Made by a program: the position numbers and the translations under genes
Shown here: positions 18,645-27,142 of the stretch, piece after piece
Layout: each line of letters begins with the position of its first letter
Numbering within the stretch: position 1 is the stretch's first letter
Source: JAGDZR01 sp049115695
Lineage (GTDB): Bacteria; Bacteroidota; Bacteroidia; Cytophagales; Cyclobacteriaceae
Length of the DNA stretch: 64,000 bases
Assembly: GCA_049115695.1 (NCBI GenBank)
Contig: JAGDZR010000011.1
Coordinates: 186,001-250,000, forward strand
Direction: 5' to 3'
Notes under the pieces: generated by a model
Told to the model about the DNA's origin: nothing
Database searches by the model: none
The model's input: the letters and a program-made list of their open reading frames with translations, nothing else

Positions 18645-19399
18645 ACTGCTACATTTTCATTTAAAAACTCAGAAAGTATTTCATTGAACTTTTCGGGTTG
18701 CTCCATCATAGGGGCGTGACAGCACTTATCAATGAATCGCAACGTTGAGTTAGGAATCAATCGATTGAACTCATGTGCCACGTAAGGCGGTGTAATTGTG
18801 TCATTCAATCCCCAGATCAGCAATGTAGGCACCCTAATAGCTGTAATTTCATCTGCCATGTTATTGCGTTGGGCAGACTTAGCAATCGCTACAATCCTTA
18901 ACGCCTTTGGTATGCTCTGGGTGGTTTCAAATACCTCATCAACTAACTCCTTTGTGGCAACCGTTCGATCATAAAAGGTATAGCCAACTTTATCCTTAAT
19001 GTATTCGTAGTTTCCCCGTTTCGGATATGAACCTCCCATTGCATTTTCAAAAAGACCGGAACTACCAGTAAGGATTAGTTTTTTAACGTTTTCCTGTTTT
19101 CTTAATGTGTAAATCAGTCCAACATGACCTCCTAAAGAATTGCCCATCAATATTACATCCCGCAGATGCTTGAATTCAAGAAATCTCTCAAGGTAGTCTG
19201 TTAATGTCTCAAGACTCGCAGTACGAACTGGCAATGTATAGATTGGCAAAACCGGAATTACCACCTTATACTTGTTGGCAAACTGATTAACTATGGTGTC
19301 CCAATTACTGAGTGCTCCAAATAAACCATGAAGGAGTACAAGGTTTTCACCCTCCCCCTCTTCCAGATATTTGAATTCTCCTTCTTCTACTAATGGCAT
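18641..19399 (-). CDS. Alpha/beta hydrolase
   Basis: A 252-residue alpha/beta-hydrolase. An oxyanion-hole stretch LLHGLFGALSNWDT precedes the nucleophile elbow GNSLGGHVG (Ser about residue 87). A late Asp occurs in LLIWGLNDTITPP and the catalytic His in DKCCHAPMMEQPE. No signal peptide, so cytoplasmic. The substrate cannot be deduced. It is in a run of overlapping or near-overlapping genes leading to nadK. Confidence 0.88.
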   Translation of the reverse strand: MPLVEEGEFKYLEEGEGENLVLLHGLFGALSNWDTIVNQFANKYKVVIPVLPIYTLPVRTASLETLTDYLERFLEFKHLRDVILMGNSLGGHVGLIYTLRKQENVKKLILTGSSGLFENAMGGSYPKRGNYEYIKDKVGYTFYDRTVATKELVDEVFETTQSIPKALRIVAIAKSAQRNNMADEITAIRVPTLLIWGLNDTITPPYVAHEFNRLIPNSTLRFIDKCCHAPMMEQPEKFNEILSEFLNENVAV

Positions 19400-19427
19400 T
19401 TTTTTGGGTTTGTTCTCAAATATAATA

Positions 19428-19961
19428 TTATGTCAAACTCTCTCTACTTCCGAACTGTTCGAGTGAGTCAAAAATGTGCTTGAAATATGGGATCACATCA
19501 CTAACCCAAGAAAAAACTGCCGGACCTATAGGCTCAATATACGGCAAAAATATCGACGAGGACTGTTGATTACCGGGCAATTTCAACCCCAAACTATCAA
19601 AAATCCAAAGTACGACGCTCATTATTAACGCAAACTTTAATAAACCTAATACAGCACCCAGTACATTGTCGAACATTCCGAGCATACTGAGGTCGATAAC
19701 CTTTTTGATGACACGTGCAACAAGGTTAATCACAATCGTGAAACCAATGAATATCAGCAAAAACACTCCCACCGAGACTACCTCGAAGTATTGACTATCA
19801 CTGAAGAATTTTACCGCCAATGGTGCGGTGAACTCAATTGCGACAAACAACCCCACAAAAAGTGCTATGATCGAAAATAGCTCAACAACAAATCCCTTGG
19901 AATAACCTTTTATAGCGGTTAGAATAAAAAAGACTCCAAAAAAAATATCGATGTAATTCAT
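19428..19961 (-). CDS. CvpA family membrane protein
   Basis: A 177-residue protein with four hydrophobic segments in the CvpA arrangement: DIFFGVFFILTAIKGYSKGFVVELFS at the N-terminus, a second helix (FVAIEF), then VGVFLLIFIGFTIVINLVARVIK and the LSMLGMFDNVLGAVLGLLKFALIMSV region. CvpA was first described as needed for colicin V production; its general role is unclear, though it is linked to envelope homeostasis. It shares one base with the end of the upstream yqeY-like gene. Confidence 0.9.
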   Translation of the reverse strand: MNYIDIFFGVFFILTAIKGYSKGFVVELFSIIALFVGLFVAIEFTAPLAVKFFSDSQYFEVVSVGVFLLIFIGFTIVINLVARVIKKVIDLSMLGMFDNVLGAVLGLLKFALIMSVVLWIFDSLGLKLPGNQQSSSIFLPYIEPIGPAVFSWVSDVIPYFKHIFDSLEQFGSRESLT

Positions 19962-20413
19962 TACTGTGTCAAAAGCTGCTTTACTATCATGGATATAGTC
20001 TTCCCATCTGCCTTGCCGGCCAGTTGCTTTGTAGCTGCCCCCATTACTTTACCCATGTCTTGTGGACCGGATGCTCCTAATTGCTCGACAATTTTCACCA
20101 ACTCAGCCCTAATTTCATCTTCACCCATTTGCTTAGGTAAAAACTCTTCTATTACGCTCAATTCTTGTTTTTCTACTGTTGCCAGGTCCTCTCTACCTTG
20201 CTCTTCATAGAGTGTAGCAGAGTCTTTTCTTTGTTTGGCAGCCTTCATCAAAAGCTTCATTTCGGTATCCTCCGACAACTCAGATCCCGCTGATTTTTCA
20301 GTCTCAGCTAGCAGTATTGCCGATTTGATAGCTCTTAGTGCTGTAAGTCTATCTTTTGCTTTATTGAGCATGGCTTGTTTTATTTCCTGCTCAATCTTGG
20401 TTTTTAAGCTCAT
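19961..20413 (-). CDS. GatB/YqeY domain protein
   Basis: A 150-residue helical protein with the YqeY pattern: KTKIEQEIKQAMLNKAKDRLTALRAIKSAI, then QRKDSATLYEEQGREDLATVEKQEL, EFLPKQMGEDEI and a C-terminal MGKVMGAATKQLAGKADGKTI. The same fold forms the tail of GatB, which binds tRNA. Free-standing YqeY proteins are proposed to act in tRNA-dependent amidation or tRNA binding, but the function is not settled. It is the first gene of the minus-strand cluster and is divergent from pdxJ, with 35 bp between them. Confidence 0.92.
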   Translation of the reverse strand: MSLKTKIEQEIKQAMLNKAKDRLTALRAIKSAILLAETEKSAGSELSEDTEMKLLMKAAKQRKDSATLYEEQGREDLATVEKQELSVIEEFLPKQMGEDEIRAELVKIVEQLGASGPQDMGKVMGAATKQLAGKADGKTISMIVKQLLTQ

Positions 20414-20448
20414 TAGATCGTTTAATTTTGTCCTTTATCTGTAAATAG

Positions 20449-21168
20449 ATGACCAAACTTAGCGTAAACATTAACAAAATTGCAACCATCCGAAATGCTC
20501 GGGGAGGAAACAATCCTCAGGTAGTTAAAACGGCATTGGACTGTGAAAGATTTGGTGCAGAGGGAATAACTGTGCACCCAAGGCCTGACGAGCGTCATAT
20601 AACCCGACAGGATGTGCTCGATTTGTCGACAGTAGTTACTACCGAATTCAATATTGAAGGATACCCTGATGATAGATACCTGGAGCTAGTTGAGCTGGTC
20701 AAACCAACACAGGCGACCCTGGTGCCGGACCCTCCGGATGCTATCACATCAAATGCTGGATGGGATACCCTTAAACATGAATCTTTCCTCAAAGAGGTAA
20801 TTCAAAGATTGCAAAACCTCGGCATCAGAACTTCGATTTTCGTGGCTCCAGAACATCATATAATAGAGGGTGCAAAAGCAATTGGTACCGATAGAGTCGA
20901 GCTCTATACAGAGCCCTATGCAGTCAACTTTCCGAATGACCCTGAAGGTGCCATTGAAGAATATGTTAGCGCTTCAATATTGGCTAAGGAGTTAGGAATT
21001 GGTCTCAATGCAGGTCATGATCTCAGTCTGGAAAACCTTCAATATCTAAAGTCACGAATTCCATACTTGGATGAAGTTTCTATAGGTCATGCCCTGATTT
21101 GTGATGCCTTGTACTATGGTTTGGAAAACACCATTCAGATGTATAAGCGTAAATTGGCCGATTCATGA
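20449..21168 (+). CDS. pdxJ: Pyridoxine 5'-phosphate synthase
   Basis: A 239-residue TIM-barrel enzyme that condenses 1-deoxy-xylulose 5-phosphate with 3-amino-2-oxopropyl phosphate to give pyridoxine 5'-phosphate in the DXP-dependent vitamin B6 pathway. Characteristic stretches are SVNINKIATIRNARGG, ITVHPRPDERHITRQDV, VELYTEPYA and GLNAGHDLSLENL...VSIGHALICDAL. Length fits the family. Its stop overlaps the ATG of the following hydrolase. Confidence 0.97.
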   Translation: MTKLSVNINKIATIRNARGGNNPQVVKTALDCERFGAEGITVHPRPDERHITRQDVLDLSTVVTTEFNIEGYPDDRYLELVELVKPTQATLVPDPPDAITSNAGWDTLKHESFLKEVIQRLQNLGIRTSIFVAPEHHIIEGAKAIGTDRVELYTEPYAVNFPNDPEGAIEEYVSASILAKELGIGLNAGHDLSLENLQYLKSRIPYLDEVSIGHALICDALYYGLENTIQMYKRKLADS

Positions 21169-21920
21169 AACTACACTTCAAATCACTTGGTGATGGTGAG
21201 CCAATATTCATTTTGCACGGAGTATTCGGTTCAGCAGATAACTGGATCACAATTGGCAAACAGCTTGCTCAAAAATCGAAAGTTTACCTGATCGACCAAA
21301 GAAATCATGGCCAATCCCCTCATGATACTCTGTTCAATTATGAAGTGATGGCTGAGGATTTGTTCCAGCTTATGAAAGATGAGCATTTAGCGCACGCAAC
21401 CATTATTGGACACTCGATGGGAGGAAAGACGGCAATGGAATTTGCCTGCAAGTATCCCTCCAAAGTTGACAACTTGGTGGTGGTGGATATTGGTCCAAAG
21501 GCCTACCCCCCACATCATCACGATGTATTGGCAGGCTTTCATGCTGTGAAACTGGAAGGACTTCAATCTCGCAATGACGCAGACCGCCAGATGAGTGAAT
21601 GTATTTCAAACCCGGGTGTCAGACAGTTCCTGCTAAAAAATCTAAACCGAACAAGTGACGGATTCAGCTGGAAACACAATCTCGAGGTTATTGAGAAGAA
21701 TATTGAAGAAATCGGTAAACCTCTTGACCCTCAAAAACATTATGCCGGAAAAACTTTATTCATCCGTGGATCGAATTCAGACTACATTAAAAACGATGAT
21801 ATAGAATTAATTAAAAATCATTTTCAAAATAGTCGTTTGGAAACAGTTGAAAATGCTGGACATTGGGTGCATGCCGAACAGCCCGTTGCGCTTTTAGAGA
21901 TACTTAATCAGTTTTTATGA
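21165..21920 (+). CDS. Alpha/beta hydrolase (YbfF-like)
   Basis: A 251-residue cytoplasmic alpha/beta-hydrolase. It shows LHGVFGSADNWITIGKQL and the DQRNHGQSPH strand, the nucleophile elbow GHSMGGKTAM (Ser about residue 85), and a late acid/His pair around LFIRGSNSDYI and AGHWVHAEQP. The overall pattern resembles the YbfF esterase group, which acts on acyl-CoA or short esters in vitro; no specific substrate is implied. ATGA overlaps on both sides place it in a pdxJ-hydrolase-methylase operon. Confidence 0.9.
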   Translation: MKLHFKSLGDGEPIFILHGVFGSADNWITIGKQLAQKSKVYLIDQRNHGQSPHDTLFNYEVMAEDLFQLMKDEHLAHATIIGHSMGGKTAMEFACKYPSKVDNLVVVDIGPKAYPPHHHDVLAGFHAVKLEGLQSRNDADRQMSECISNPGVRQFLLKNLNRTSDGFSWKHNLEVIEKNIEEIGKPLDPQKHYAGKTLFIRGSNSDYIKNDDIELIKNHFQNSRLETVENAGHWVHAEQPVALLEILNQFL

Positions 21921-22627
21921 AAGGTAAGATCATTCTGATTCCAACCTATTTATCCCCATCCAATACGCGAGACTTTCTCTCTAAAGACATCCATGATCAA
22001 ATTGCCAATATCCGATGCTTTCTTGTTGAAAATGTCAGGACGGCCAGACGGTTTATTAGCTCGTTGAAACTTGGATTAGTCATCGAGGATCTTCAGTTCG
22101 AAGTTTTGGACAAGCGTACAGAACCAGAGCATTTGAACCGACTGATTTTGCCTCTGAGTACGGGCCAAAATATCGGGATCATTTCGGAGGCAGGCATGCC
22201 AGGGATTGCTGACCCAGGGCAACTCATGGTGAGTTTTGCTCATACCAGGAATATTGATGTTTTTTGTCTTCCTGGTGCTTCGTCAATTACTATGGCACTC
22301 GCTTCTTCTGGTTTTAACGGACAACAATTCACGTTCCATGGATATTTGCCAATCGATAATTCGGAGCGCGATCGCAAAATCAAACAACTCGAAATGGAGT
22401 TAAAAAAGACCAGCTATACCCAGTTGTTTATGGAAACACCCTACCGGAATGACAAGTTTTTAGCGGCATTACTTAATGCGCTTTCTCCAAATACAATGCT
22501 CTTCATTGGTGCGGATCTAAGTGGAGCAGACTGCTTTAGCAAGACGAAATCAATCAAAGATTGGAAACTCAACGTGCCTAAATTGGGTAAAACACCCTGT
22601 GTTTTTGGAATAGGAACGACTTCATAA
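21917..22627 (+). CDS. RsmI-like tetrapyrrole-methylase-fold SAM methyltransferase
   Basis: A 236-residue protein of the tetrapyrrole methylase fold. The N-terminal KIILIPTYLSPSN, the IGIISEAGMPGIADPGQLMV loop and LPGASSITMALASSGFNGQQFTFHGYLP are the RsmI signatures for S-adenosylmethionine binding. RsmI methylates the 2'-hydroxyl of C1402 in 16S rRNA. The order of motifs is right, but the N-terminus lacks the usual GTLYVVATPIGN form, so this may be the divergent second RsmI-type protein of Bacteroidota with another target. Confidence 0.82.
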   Translation: MKGKIILIPTYLSPSNTRDFLSKDIHDQIANIRCFLVENVRTARRFISSLKLGLVIEDLQFEVLDKRTEPEHLNRLILPLSTGQNIGIISEAGMPGIADPGQLMVSFAHTRNIDVFCLPGASSITMALASSGFNGQQFTFHGYLPIDNSERDRKIKQLEMELKKTSYTQLFMETPYRNDKFLAALLNALSPNTMLFIGADLSGADCFSKTKSIKDWKLNVPKLGKTPCVFGIGTTS

Positions 22628-22656
22628 TCAAACTTTTACGGGGTGCTAAATTCTTA

Positions 22657-22664
22657 TATATTTG
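22657..22664 (+). promoter_or_regulatory. Predicted -7 promoter box for metK
   Basis: TATATTTG matches the Bacteroidota TAnnTTTG consensus and lies 35 bp before the metK ATG. That leaves a leader of about 28 nt, too short for a SAM riboswitch. No clear -33 TTTG is visible. Confidence 0.42.
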
Positions 22665-22699
22665 CCGCCTCATATTTTCACATTTCATATAGATACTAA

Positions 22700-23953
22700 A
22701 TGGCATATTTATTTACTTCTGAATCAGTCTCTGAAGGCCATCCCGACAAAGTAGCGGATCAAATTTCAGATGCGCTCATCGATCATTTTTTGGCCTTTGA
22801 TCCAAATTCGAAAGTTGCTTGCGAGACACTCGTGACGACTGGGTTGGTGGCTTTAGCTGGAGAAGTGAATTCCAATACATACCTGGACGTACAGGAAATC
22901 ACCCGTGGAGTGATTGAGCGAATTGGCTATACCAAAAGTGAATATCAGTTTGATTCAAAATCCTGTGCAGTAATATCTGCCATCCATGAGCAGTCAGCAG
23001 ACATCAACCGTGGTATAGACAGGGCTACTCCCGAAGAGCAGGGGGCCGGAGATCAGGGGATGATGTTTGGCTATGCAACAAAGGAGACTGAAAATTTCAT
23101 GCCATTGGCATTAGATCTTTCTCATAGAATTCTTCAGGAATTGGCAGATATGAGAAGAGAAGGAAATGAAATTGATTACTTGAGACCTGACTCAAAATCA
23201 CAGGTAACAATAGAGTATAGTGATGACAATGTTCCACAGAGAATAGAAGCAATCGTGGTGAGTACGCAGCACGACGATTTCTCGACCAATGACGATGAAA
23301 TGTTGGCTAAAATCAAGGAGGACATTATCAACCTGGTGATTCCAAGAGTGAAAGCCAAGTTGCCAGCACGGATCCAGCAATTATTCAGCGATGATATAAA
23401 GTATCATATCAATCCCACCGGCAAATTTGTAATCGGAGGACCACATGGTGATACTGGCCTTACTGGAAGAAAGATCATTGTTGACACCTATGGAGGTAAA
23501 GGAGCACATGGTGGAGGCGCATTTTCAGGAAAGGATCCATCGAAAGTAGATCGATCTGCCGCTTATGCAACAAGACATATCGCCAAAAATCTTGTTGCGG
23601 CAGGAGTAGCTGATGAAATTTTGGTTCAGGTTTCTTATGCAATAGGCGTTGTGGAGCCAATGGGAATTTATGTCAATACCTATGGGACAGCCAAAGTTGA
23701 TATGAAGGATGGTGAAATTGCCAAAAAAGTAGAGGCCCTATTTGATATGAGGCCGATTGCCATTGAAAGAAGGTTGAAGCTCAGGGAGCCTATATATTCT
23801 GAAACCGCAGCTTACGGACATATGGGAAGAACTTCTGAGACAAAGACCGTCTCATTCAAATCTGCTGGCCAGGAAATCACCAAGGAAATAGAAACCTTTA
23901 CCTGGGAAAAGCTCGACTATGTAGACAAAGTAAAAGAAAGTTTCGGCTTATGA
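22700..23953 (+). CDS. metK: S-adenosylmethionine synthetase
   Basis: A 417-residue enzyme making S-adenosylmethionine from methionine and ATP. Diagnostic motifs are SEGHPDKVADQISDA near the N-terminus, GAGDQGMMFGYA, and GGGAFSGKDPSKVDRSAAYA, which includes the phosphate-binding loop. An insertion between residues about 150 and 200 makes it longer than the E. coli enzyme (384 residues), as in other Bacteroidota. The stop overlaps the following lipoprotein gene by 4 bp. Confidence 0.98.
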   Translation: MAYLFTSESVSEGHPDKVADQISDALIDHFLAFDPNSKVACETLVTTGLVALAGEVNSNTYLDVQEITRGVIERIGYTKSEYQFDSKSCAVISAIHEQSADINRGIDRATPEEQGAGDQGMMFGYATKETENFMPLALDLSHRILQELADMRREGNEIDYLRPDSKSQVTIEYSDDNVPQRIEAIVVSTQHDDFSTNDDEMLAKIKEDIINLVIPRVKAKLPARIQQLFSDDIKYHINPTGKFVIGGPHGDTGLTGRKIIVDTYGGKGAHGGGAFSGKDPSKVDRSAAYATRHIAKNLVAAGVADEILVQVSYAIGVVEPMGIYVNTYGTAKVDMKDGEIAKKVEALFDMRPIAIERRLKLREPIYSETAAYGHMGRTSETKTVSFKSAGQEITKEIETFTWEKLDYVDKVKESFGL

Positions 23954-24666
23954 AGCTGTATTTTCTTCCTTTGCTCGTTGCTTTAATTGCATGTACTTCA
24001 AGAGAAGAAAAGAAATCCAAAATAATAATTGAGCCGGTAGCTGAAGGGCAAGCTTTCAATGCCGGCTTTCTCATTTTAAATGGCGTCTACAATTCTGAAT
24101 TGATGGCGCCTTATGACATCTTTCAGCATACCATATTTCATACAGAAGGAGGTATTGAGGTCTTTACAGTAAGTCTGGAAATGGATACTGTCACGACTTT
24201 CGAAGGACTAAAACTCATTCCTGATTACTCAATATCATCCAGCGATTTACCCGAAATTGATATTCTGGTGGTGCCAAGTGCAGAACACAATATGGACTCT
24301 GACCTGGAAAATGAAGCTCTGATCAACTTTGTAAGTTTGATTGGTTCGAAAGCTGATTATGTGATGTCATTGTGTGATGGCGCATTCGTACTTGCCAAAT
24401 CTGGCCTGGTAGATGGAAAAGCATCGACCACCTTTCCTTCTGATATTCCTAAATATCGAAAGACCTTTCCACACCTGACCGTTCATGAAGATATAAGTTT
24501 TGTTCATGACGGCACTTTATTAACATCTGCAGGAGGAGCCAAATCTTATGATGTTTCAGTTTATCTGGTCCATCATCTTTATGGAGAAAAAGTGGCAATA
24601 GGGGTTGCTGGTGGTTTGGTCATTGATTGGGATTTAAACAATTATCAGTTTAAAATAATCAAATAA
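23950..24666 (+). CDS. DJ-1/PfpI-family lipoprotein
   Basis: A 238-residue protein with a lipoprotein signal (FLPLLVALIAC, lipid-accepting Cys about residue 15). The class I glutamine-amidotransferase-like fold of DJ-1/PfpI follows: AGFLILNGVYNSELMAPYDIFQH, then EIDILVVPSAEH. The nucleophile elbow is SLCDGAFVLAKSGL, with the conserved Cys in place. Most relatives are cytoplasmic or form the N-terminal half of AraC regulators; a membrane-anchored version is unusual. Its ATG overlaps the metK stop (ATGA). Its function is unknown; candidates are glyoxalase, chaperone or amidase-like activity. Confidence 0.83.
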   Translation: MKLYFLPLLVALIACTSREEKKSKIIIEPVAEGQAFNAGFLILNGVYNSELMAPYDIFQHTIFHTEGGIEVFTVSLEMDTVTTFEGLKLIPDYSISSSDLPEIDILVVPSAEHNMDSDLENEALINFVSLIGSKADYVMSLCDGAFVLAKSGLVDGKASTTFPSDIPKYRKTFPHLTVHEDISFVHDGTLLTSAGGAKSYDVSVYLVHHLYGEKVAIGVAGGLVIDWDLNNYQFKIIK

Positions 24667-24694
24667 TCCTCCAGTGATAACACCTAATGTTTCA

Positions 24695-25522
24695 TCAAGA
24701 TCTATAGGCTGAAACTAACTCCTCACTTACCGCCCATAGTTGGTTAGCAGGTTCAGCCTCGTTTGCCTGTTTGGCGGTTTTCACAGGCTTACTTTTGGCA
24801 AAATACTTCCCCGAATGCTTTTCGATTCCTTCTTTCGTTGCAATGTGTATCTGCGTTTTAGCTCCTGTCTTGGGACCAATCATAAACAGGTGTCCCAACT
24901 TGACAATGCGCTTATAAATACCACCCCAGTTCTGGCCAAAACCTGTTCCCACTACTCCCGGATGCAACGCATAGGCCGTCAATCCCTGCTGATTAAATCT
25001 GTTATGAAGTTCTTTGGTGAAATAAATGTTAGCCAGTTTTGAATCGCCGTAGGCTCTAATGCCACTGTATCTCCTGGATTTCCAATTCAGGTCTTCGAAA
25101 TCAAGTCTACCCATTTTATGAGCTGTCGAACTTACATTGATTACTCGTGCATTTGATTGCAAAAGCACATCCATAATTTCTGTTGTCAGGAGAAAGTGAC
25201 CCAGATGATTTTGGGCGAAAGATAATTCATGTCCCTGCACTGACTCCTCTCGGACGATAAACATAGCGCCAGCATTATTTAGCAGAACATCAATTTGGAG
25301 ATACTTTTCACGGACAAGTTTGGCTGCTAAACTCACAGAACTCAAATCCGATAAATCACAATGTATAAAATCAATATCACCGGTTACCGTAGACTGAACT
25401 TCTTTGGCCTTCCCTTCATTACGAGCCAGTATGACAATTTTCCATCCTTCTAATGCCAGGTCTTCGACAGTTGACCGACCTATTCCTGACGTCCCTCCAG
25501 TAATCACCAATGTCTTTTGCAT
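24695..25522 (-). CDS. Short-chain dehydrogenase/reductase
   Basis: A 275-residue SDR. The NAD(P)-binding glycine motif is TGGTSGIG at residues 8-15. The NNAG motif appears in VLLNNAGAMF. The catalytic Ser occurs in RVINVSSTAHKMG and the YxxxK in YGDSKLAN. The sequence resembles the retinol-dehydrogenase/WWOX-like group. ARN (LARNEGKAK) after the second strand suggests NADP preference. Cytoplasmic; the substrate is not predictable. It stands alone, with 174 bp separating it from the upstream haloperoxidase-like gene. Confidence 0.9.
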   Translation of the reverse strand: MQKTLVITGGTSGIGRSTVEDLALEGWKIVILARNEGKAKEVQSTVTGDIDFIHCDLSDLSSVSLAAKLVREKYLQIDVLLNNAGAMFIVREESVQGHELSFAQNHLGHFLLTTEIMDVLLQSNARVINVSSTAHKMGRLDFEDLNWKSRRYSGIRAYGDSKLANIYFTKELHNRFNQQGLTAYALHPGVVGTGFGQNWGGIYKRIVKLGHLFMIGPKTGAKTQIHIATKEGIEKHSGKYFAKSKPVKTAKQANEAEPANQLWAVSEELVSAYRS

Positions 25523-25646
25523 AATTGATTAGACGATTGTCTCGACTTTTTCTTTTTTGATAACTATTAAATATCCAGATTCAACCGAACTCCTTGAAAA
25601 TAGTTACTTCAGCTATTGATAAGGAGCTCTGAGTAAAAACAATAAA

Positions 25647-25673
25647 GCCGAATGAAGTGACACTTCATTCGGC
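25647..25673 (-). terminator. Strong hairpin terminator after the haloperoxidase-like gene
   Basis: A perfect 13-bp inverted repeat (GCCGAATGAAGTG at 25647-25659 and its complement at 25661-25673) with one central base. On the minus strand it is followed by a T-rich tract (complement of 25628-25646). The gene ending at 25697 reads straight into it. Confidence 0.85.
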
Positions 25674-25696
25674 CTAAATATTCTATGGATATACTT

Positions 25697-27025
25697 TTAA
25701 CCCTCTTTTCTGGTTTTTACATTTTTCACCACAAATTCACCAACCTTTTGACCTTGATCGACACCATTGTCAATGGCCATCATGTAATGAATTCCTCCAT
25801 ACATTCTACTAATGGCTGCTTCTTCTGAAGCATGAATGAACGATGTAAACTCTCTTTTTGTAAGTCCGTACTCCACTTCAGTGGTATCTAGAAAAGCAAA
25901 ATTATCACCATAAATGCTTGTCAATGTTACCGCCGCAGATCTGGAAATCACACTATGACCGCTGGTGTATTCAGGAAAGGGGGGTGTTTGTAACAACGGC
26001 AACCACTCCTCATCTATGTTTTCATTGATTACCGTTTCAGGTCTAACCACAATGCTTCTCCACTTTTCTTCCCAACAACTAATAAATCCATCAAACAAGG
26101 CAATGGAAGTCATCGTATATGCCTCAATCGTCTCATCAAATGAACTCTTTGCAGAACGGGTAGCAATAGCCGTTATGCCCATCCAGTGCCCTCCCGGAGT
26201 GATTTTCTTGGTAGCAAACATCGCATGTCCCCTATGATGAGAAACATAAGGGTTACAATCCCAAAATTTAGCAATCTCTTTTTGGTTTTCATCTAAATTA
26301 TTTCCTACCTCATAAACCTCCATAGTTTGCTTGAAGAACTCACTATTCTCCTCCAAACTGAATTCTTCTGGTGGTAACGGAGGAAATTGTTCAGCTGAAT
26401 CCAACACCATTGGTCTTATTTTCTTCCAATGAGGCTCAATTCCTTCCATGTAATCGGGCGGAGTTGGCTTCCAGTATTCGTCTTCCTGCCTTATTGTATA
26501 CTTTGGAAAAGTTCTGGTCTGCTTGTACATGTCTCCATTTGCCCAGGCCAAAATATGTTTAGCTACCTCTTCTCCATATTCCAATGAATTCGCTTTGAGA
26601 GAAGTAGGCAGTCCTTTGTCCGAAAGACTTTCATAAAACGACTCTCTGAATTCGTCAATCTTTTGTTCCGAGAAAATAAGGGCCTTACCAACAGTGAGAA
26701 AAGCATGAAGACTTGAAAGATTATAATCTACTTCGGCTGATGGTGCTGGAATAGGTGTTAACTCATTTAACTGATCAGCCAGACTCTCGTACTTTTCAGG
26801 GTTAGCTTTAGCCATTATCTCAAAAGCAGCAATATTGGGATAAGCATAAACCCTGGATGCAACCGGCGGAGAGAAAATATCATAGACGATTACATCGGTC
26901 AGCTTTTTCATGACCTTTTGATAAGTCTCCGGATCGGACAATTCTTGTTGATAGCGCATATCTGGTTCACAACTCGCCATCGTAAGTGCTGTTAAAACAC
27001 AGAGTAAAAATTTGGTTTTTTTCAT
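25697..27025 (-). CDS. Vanadium-dependent haloperoxidase/PAP2-family lipoprotein
   Basis: The start is placed at the ATG at 27025, which gives MKKTKFLLCVLTALTMASC, a good lipoprotein signal with Cys about residue 19; the frame continues 7 codons upstream. The 442-residue protein is helical throughout. It carries the vanadate/phosphate pocket of the VCPO-PAP2 superfamily: Lys/Arg in EEKWRSIVVRPETVI, the PEYTSGHSVISRSAA motif with Ser-Gly-His, and Arg/His in SRMYGGIHY. By homology it could oxidise halides with peroxide, as Zobellia iodoperoxidases do, or act as an acid phosphatase. It is monocistronic and divergent from the xylose locus. Confidence 0.82.
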   Translation of the reverse strand: MKKTKFLLCVLTALTMASCEPDMRYQQELSDPETYQKVMKKLTDVIVYDIFSPPVASRVYAYPNIAAFEIMAKANPEKYESLADQLNELTPIPAPSAEVDYNLSSLHAFLTVGKALIFSEQKIDEFRESFYESLSDKGLPTSLKANSLEYGEEVAKHILAWANGDMYKQTRTFPKYTIRQEDEYWKPTPPDYMEGIEPHWKKIRPMVLDSAEQFPPLPPEEFSLEENSEFFKQTMEVYEVGNNLDENQKEIAKFWDCNPYVSHHRGHAMFATKKITPGGHWMGITAIATRSAKSSFDETIEAYTMTSIALFDGFISCWEEKWRSIVVRPETVINENIDEEWLPLLQTPPFPEYTSGHSVISRSAAVTLTSIYGDNFAFLDTTEVEYGLTKREFTSFIHASEEAAISRMYGGIHYMMAIDNGVDQGQKVGEFVVKNVKTRKEG

Positions 27026-27117
27026 AGTGATTCCAATCATAATCACCCCAAAAATATCATATCGGAAACCTATATCAAATGGTTTAAGTTAATCAGGTGT
27101 TTTTATCGTACAAATGA

Positions 27118-27125
27118 TATATTTG
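27118..27125 (+). promoter_or_regulatory. Predicted -7 box of the xylulokinase-HTH gene
   Basis: TATATTTG matches TAnnTTTG and lies 17 bp before the ATG at 27143. It overlaps the first copy of the repeated 11-mer described next, so a protein bound there would block this promoter. No -33 TTTG is evident. Confidence 0.45.
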
Positions 27126-27142
27126 ACGTAGAATTGGCGTAG
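27121..27142 (+). promoter_or_regulatory. Tandem 11-bp direct repeat, candidate operator (copies 1 and 2)
   Basis: ATTTGACGTAG (27121-27131) is followed directly by AATTGGCGTAG (27132-27142). They match at 9 of 11 positions and are repeated at about one helical turn. They lie immediately before the start codon of the xylulokinase-HTH gene and overlap its likely -7 box. The first copy recurs exactly at 29097-29107. Confidence 0.55.

Noticed and set aside
22628..22699. Possible SAM riboswitch before metK
   Set aside because: The gap is only 72 bp and the predicted -7 box leaves a leader of about 28 nt, too short for any known SAM aptamer.
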